DNA of 27,744 nucleotides from a virus, in the IMG/VR virus record IMGVR_UViG_3300031823_000021, positions 1 through 27,744 of that record; one strand, written 5' to 3'. Of this stretch, positions 27,113-27,744 are shown in pieces (the first letter of the stretch is position 1; every line of letters begins with the position of its first letter). Below the pieces are notes generated by a model, which saw only the letters and a list, made by a program, of their open reading frames with translations, was not told where the DNA came from and searched no databases. The position numbers and the translations under genes are program-made.

Positions 27113-27580
27113 ATGTCCGACCTGCCGCCGGTCTCGGTCCTGCAGATCGAGTTCGTCGCCGGCAGCGGCATTCCCGGCGTCAATCCCTATTCGGCGCGCG
27201 GCGTCCATCAGACTCTCGACTGGATCGAGGCGGTCCAAGGAAACAAGGTTTTCAGGCGCAACGTCAACGGCGGCCTCGTCGACGTCAGCCCGCATCAGAT
27301 GCGGAAATATCGCTCGGAGATCACTTGCAGCGACCAGGCGCCGCCGGCGATCGACGGCGTGCCTACGGGCACGATCGTCGTGGTCAGCTGCGTCGCCGAG
27401 CTCTCCTATCAGACGGGAACCGAGGTCCCGAGCCGCACGCCGGTCACGGGCAGCGAGCGCACCGAGGGCGCCTACACCTACTACAATCCGCAATTGACGA
27501 TGATGGTCCTGGCCTCCCCGGTCGATTTCGACGAGTGGGGCGCGGTCGTCGGTTGGAAGCTGCTGCTCGAAGAGGTCTAG
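27113..27580 (+). CDS. Hypothetical distal-tail protein
   Basis: One hundred and fifty-five residues; CCGGAGG lies about 8 bases before the ATG. Sequence MSDLPPVSVLQIEFVAGSGI continues through RGVHQTLDWIEAVQGNKVFR and MRKYRSEITCSDQAPPAIDG to a C-terminal strand region (GAVVGWKLLLEEV). I read it as a small beta-rich tail protein; its place downstream of the tape measure supports that. No family was recognised. Its stop shares CTAG with the stop of the reverse gene. Confidence 0.65.
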   Translation: MSDLPPVSVLQIEFVAGSGIPGVNPYSARGVHQTLDWIEAVQGNKVFRRNVNGGLVDVSPHQMRKYRSEITCSDQAPPAIDGVPTGTIVVVSCVAELSYQTGTEVPSRTPVTGSERTEGAYTYYNPQLTMMVLASPVDFDEWGAVVGWKLLLEEV

Positions 27581-27744
27581 CGCGGGCCGTAGTGTTCGAT
27601 CAGCCTGACGATCGCCTGGCGGTCGGTGAGCTCGATCGCGCCGAAGAATTCTAGCGGGCCGCCTTCTCCGTGGATCCTGCGCCTGGTGTATTCGGCGACC
27701 TTGGGGCGGGGCGCCGTGCTCTGCACGCTCGGGAAATTGACCGC
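27577..27744 (-). CDS. Reverse-strand hypothetical protein, 5' end outside window
   Basis: The minus frame is open from the window end to TAG at 27579-27577, at least 55 residues. It reads AVNFPSVQSTAPRPKVAEYT, then RRRIHGEGGPLEFFGAIELT and ends DRQAIVRLIEHYGPR. Composition is that of a folded protein, with a C-terminal helix. The exact four-base stop overlap with the tail gene at 27113 repeats the arrangement seen at 2441 and 16218. Function unknown. Confidence 0.6.
   Translation of the reverse strand, partial: AVNFPSVQSTAPRPKVAEYTRRRIHGEGGPLEFFGAIELTDRQAIVRLIEHYGPR

Noticed and set aside
26923-27183. Minus-strand frame reading HLGETEAATLWREELQNNQQ
   Set aside because: Looks protein-like in part, but its only starts lie inside the antisense of the tail gene at 27113, it spans the terminator, and its frame depends on the G8 tract.
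1-27744. CRISPR arrays, tRNA or rRNA genes, insertion sequences
   Set aside because: No regularly spaced repeats, no tRNA-like fold and no transposase were seen on reading either strand.

Overview
This GC-rich window carries most of the morphogenesis module of a tailed temperate phage or prophage of the HK97-like siphovirus type. Codon use, GTG starts and protein flavour suggest an alphaproteobacterial host (Rhizobiales-like); that is inference, because no host gene is visible. No tRNA, rRNA, insertion sequence or CRISPR array was found, and no gene-free stretch exceeds 300 bases.

Layout. (1) 1-2212: a serine recombinase cut by the window edge, then a chain of tiny plus-strand genes, most joined by ATGA/GTGA stop-start overlaps. 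(2) 2292-4453: an accessory patch with a small plus gene, two minus-strand genes (one a winged-helix-like regulator) separated by a 12-bp perfect inverted repeat, a small lipoprotein, several overlapping micro-genes, and a 104-residue HNH nuclease just before the terminase. (3) 4550-12472: packaging and head genes, namely terminase small and large subunits, a small membrane protein, a free-standing HNH (homing-type) gene, portal, S78 prohead protease with a long C-terminal extension that may be a nested scaffold gene, and major capsid protein. (4) 12558-18573: a head decoration-like protein, then about 5.5 kb of cargo inside the head-tail order. The cargo comprises a tightly coupled methyltransferase / radical SAM / double-domain glycosyltransferase cassette, a small reverse HTH gene, and beta-rich proteins, two of them with signal peptides. 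(5) 18699-27580: connector, head-tail adaptor, tail terminator, a repeat-containing virion protein, major tail protein, tail-assembly chaperones with a canonical -1 frameshift site (A AAC CCT), tape measure and small distal-tail genes. (6) A minus-strand partial gene runs off the right edge.

How it works together. Terminase packages DNA through the portal into a capsid matured by the S78 protease. The connector, adaptor and terminator proteins join head to a tube of major tail protein whose length is set by the tape measure with the gpG/gpGT-like chaperones. The methyltransferase, radical SAM and glycosyltransferase genes look like a modification pathway, plausibly acting on virion proteins or host glycans; the substrate is unknown.

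The most notable non-gene signal is a leader module found four times, before the capsid, connector, repeat-protein and major-tail-protein genes. It is a 5-bp GC hairpin with a GNRA loop, base pairs that vary in a compensatory way, a following CGC, and a near-constant 26-28 nt distance to the start codon. Several intrinsic terminators divide the module, two of them inside coding sequence (end of portal, start of glycosyltransferase). An exact hairpin overlaps the start codon of the homing-type HNH gene.
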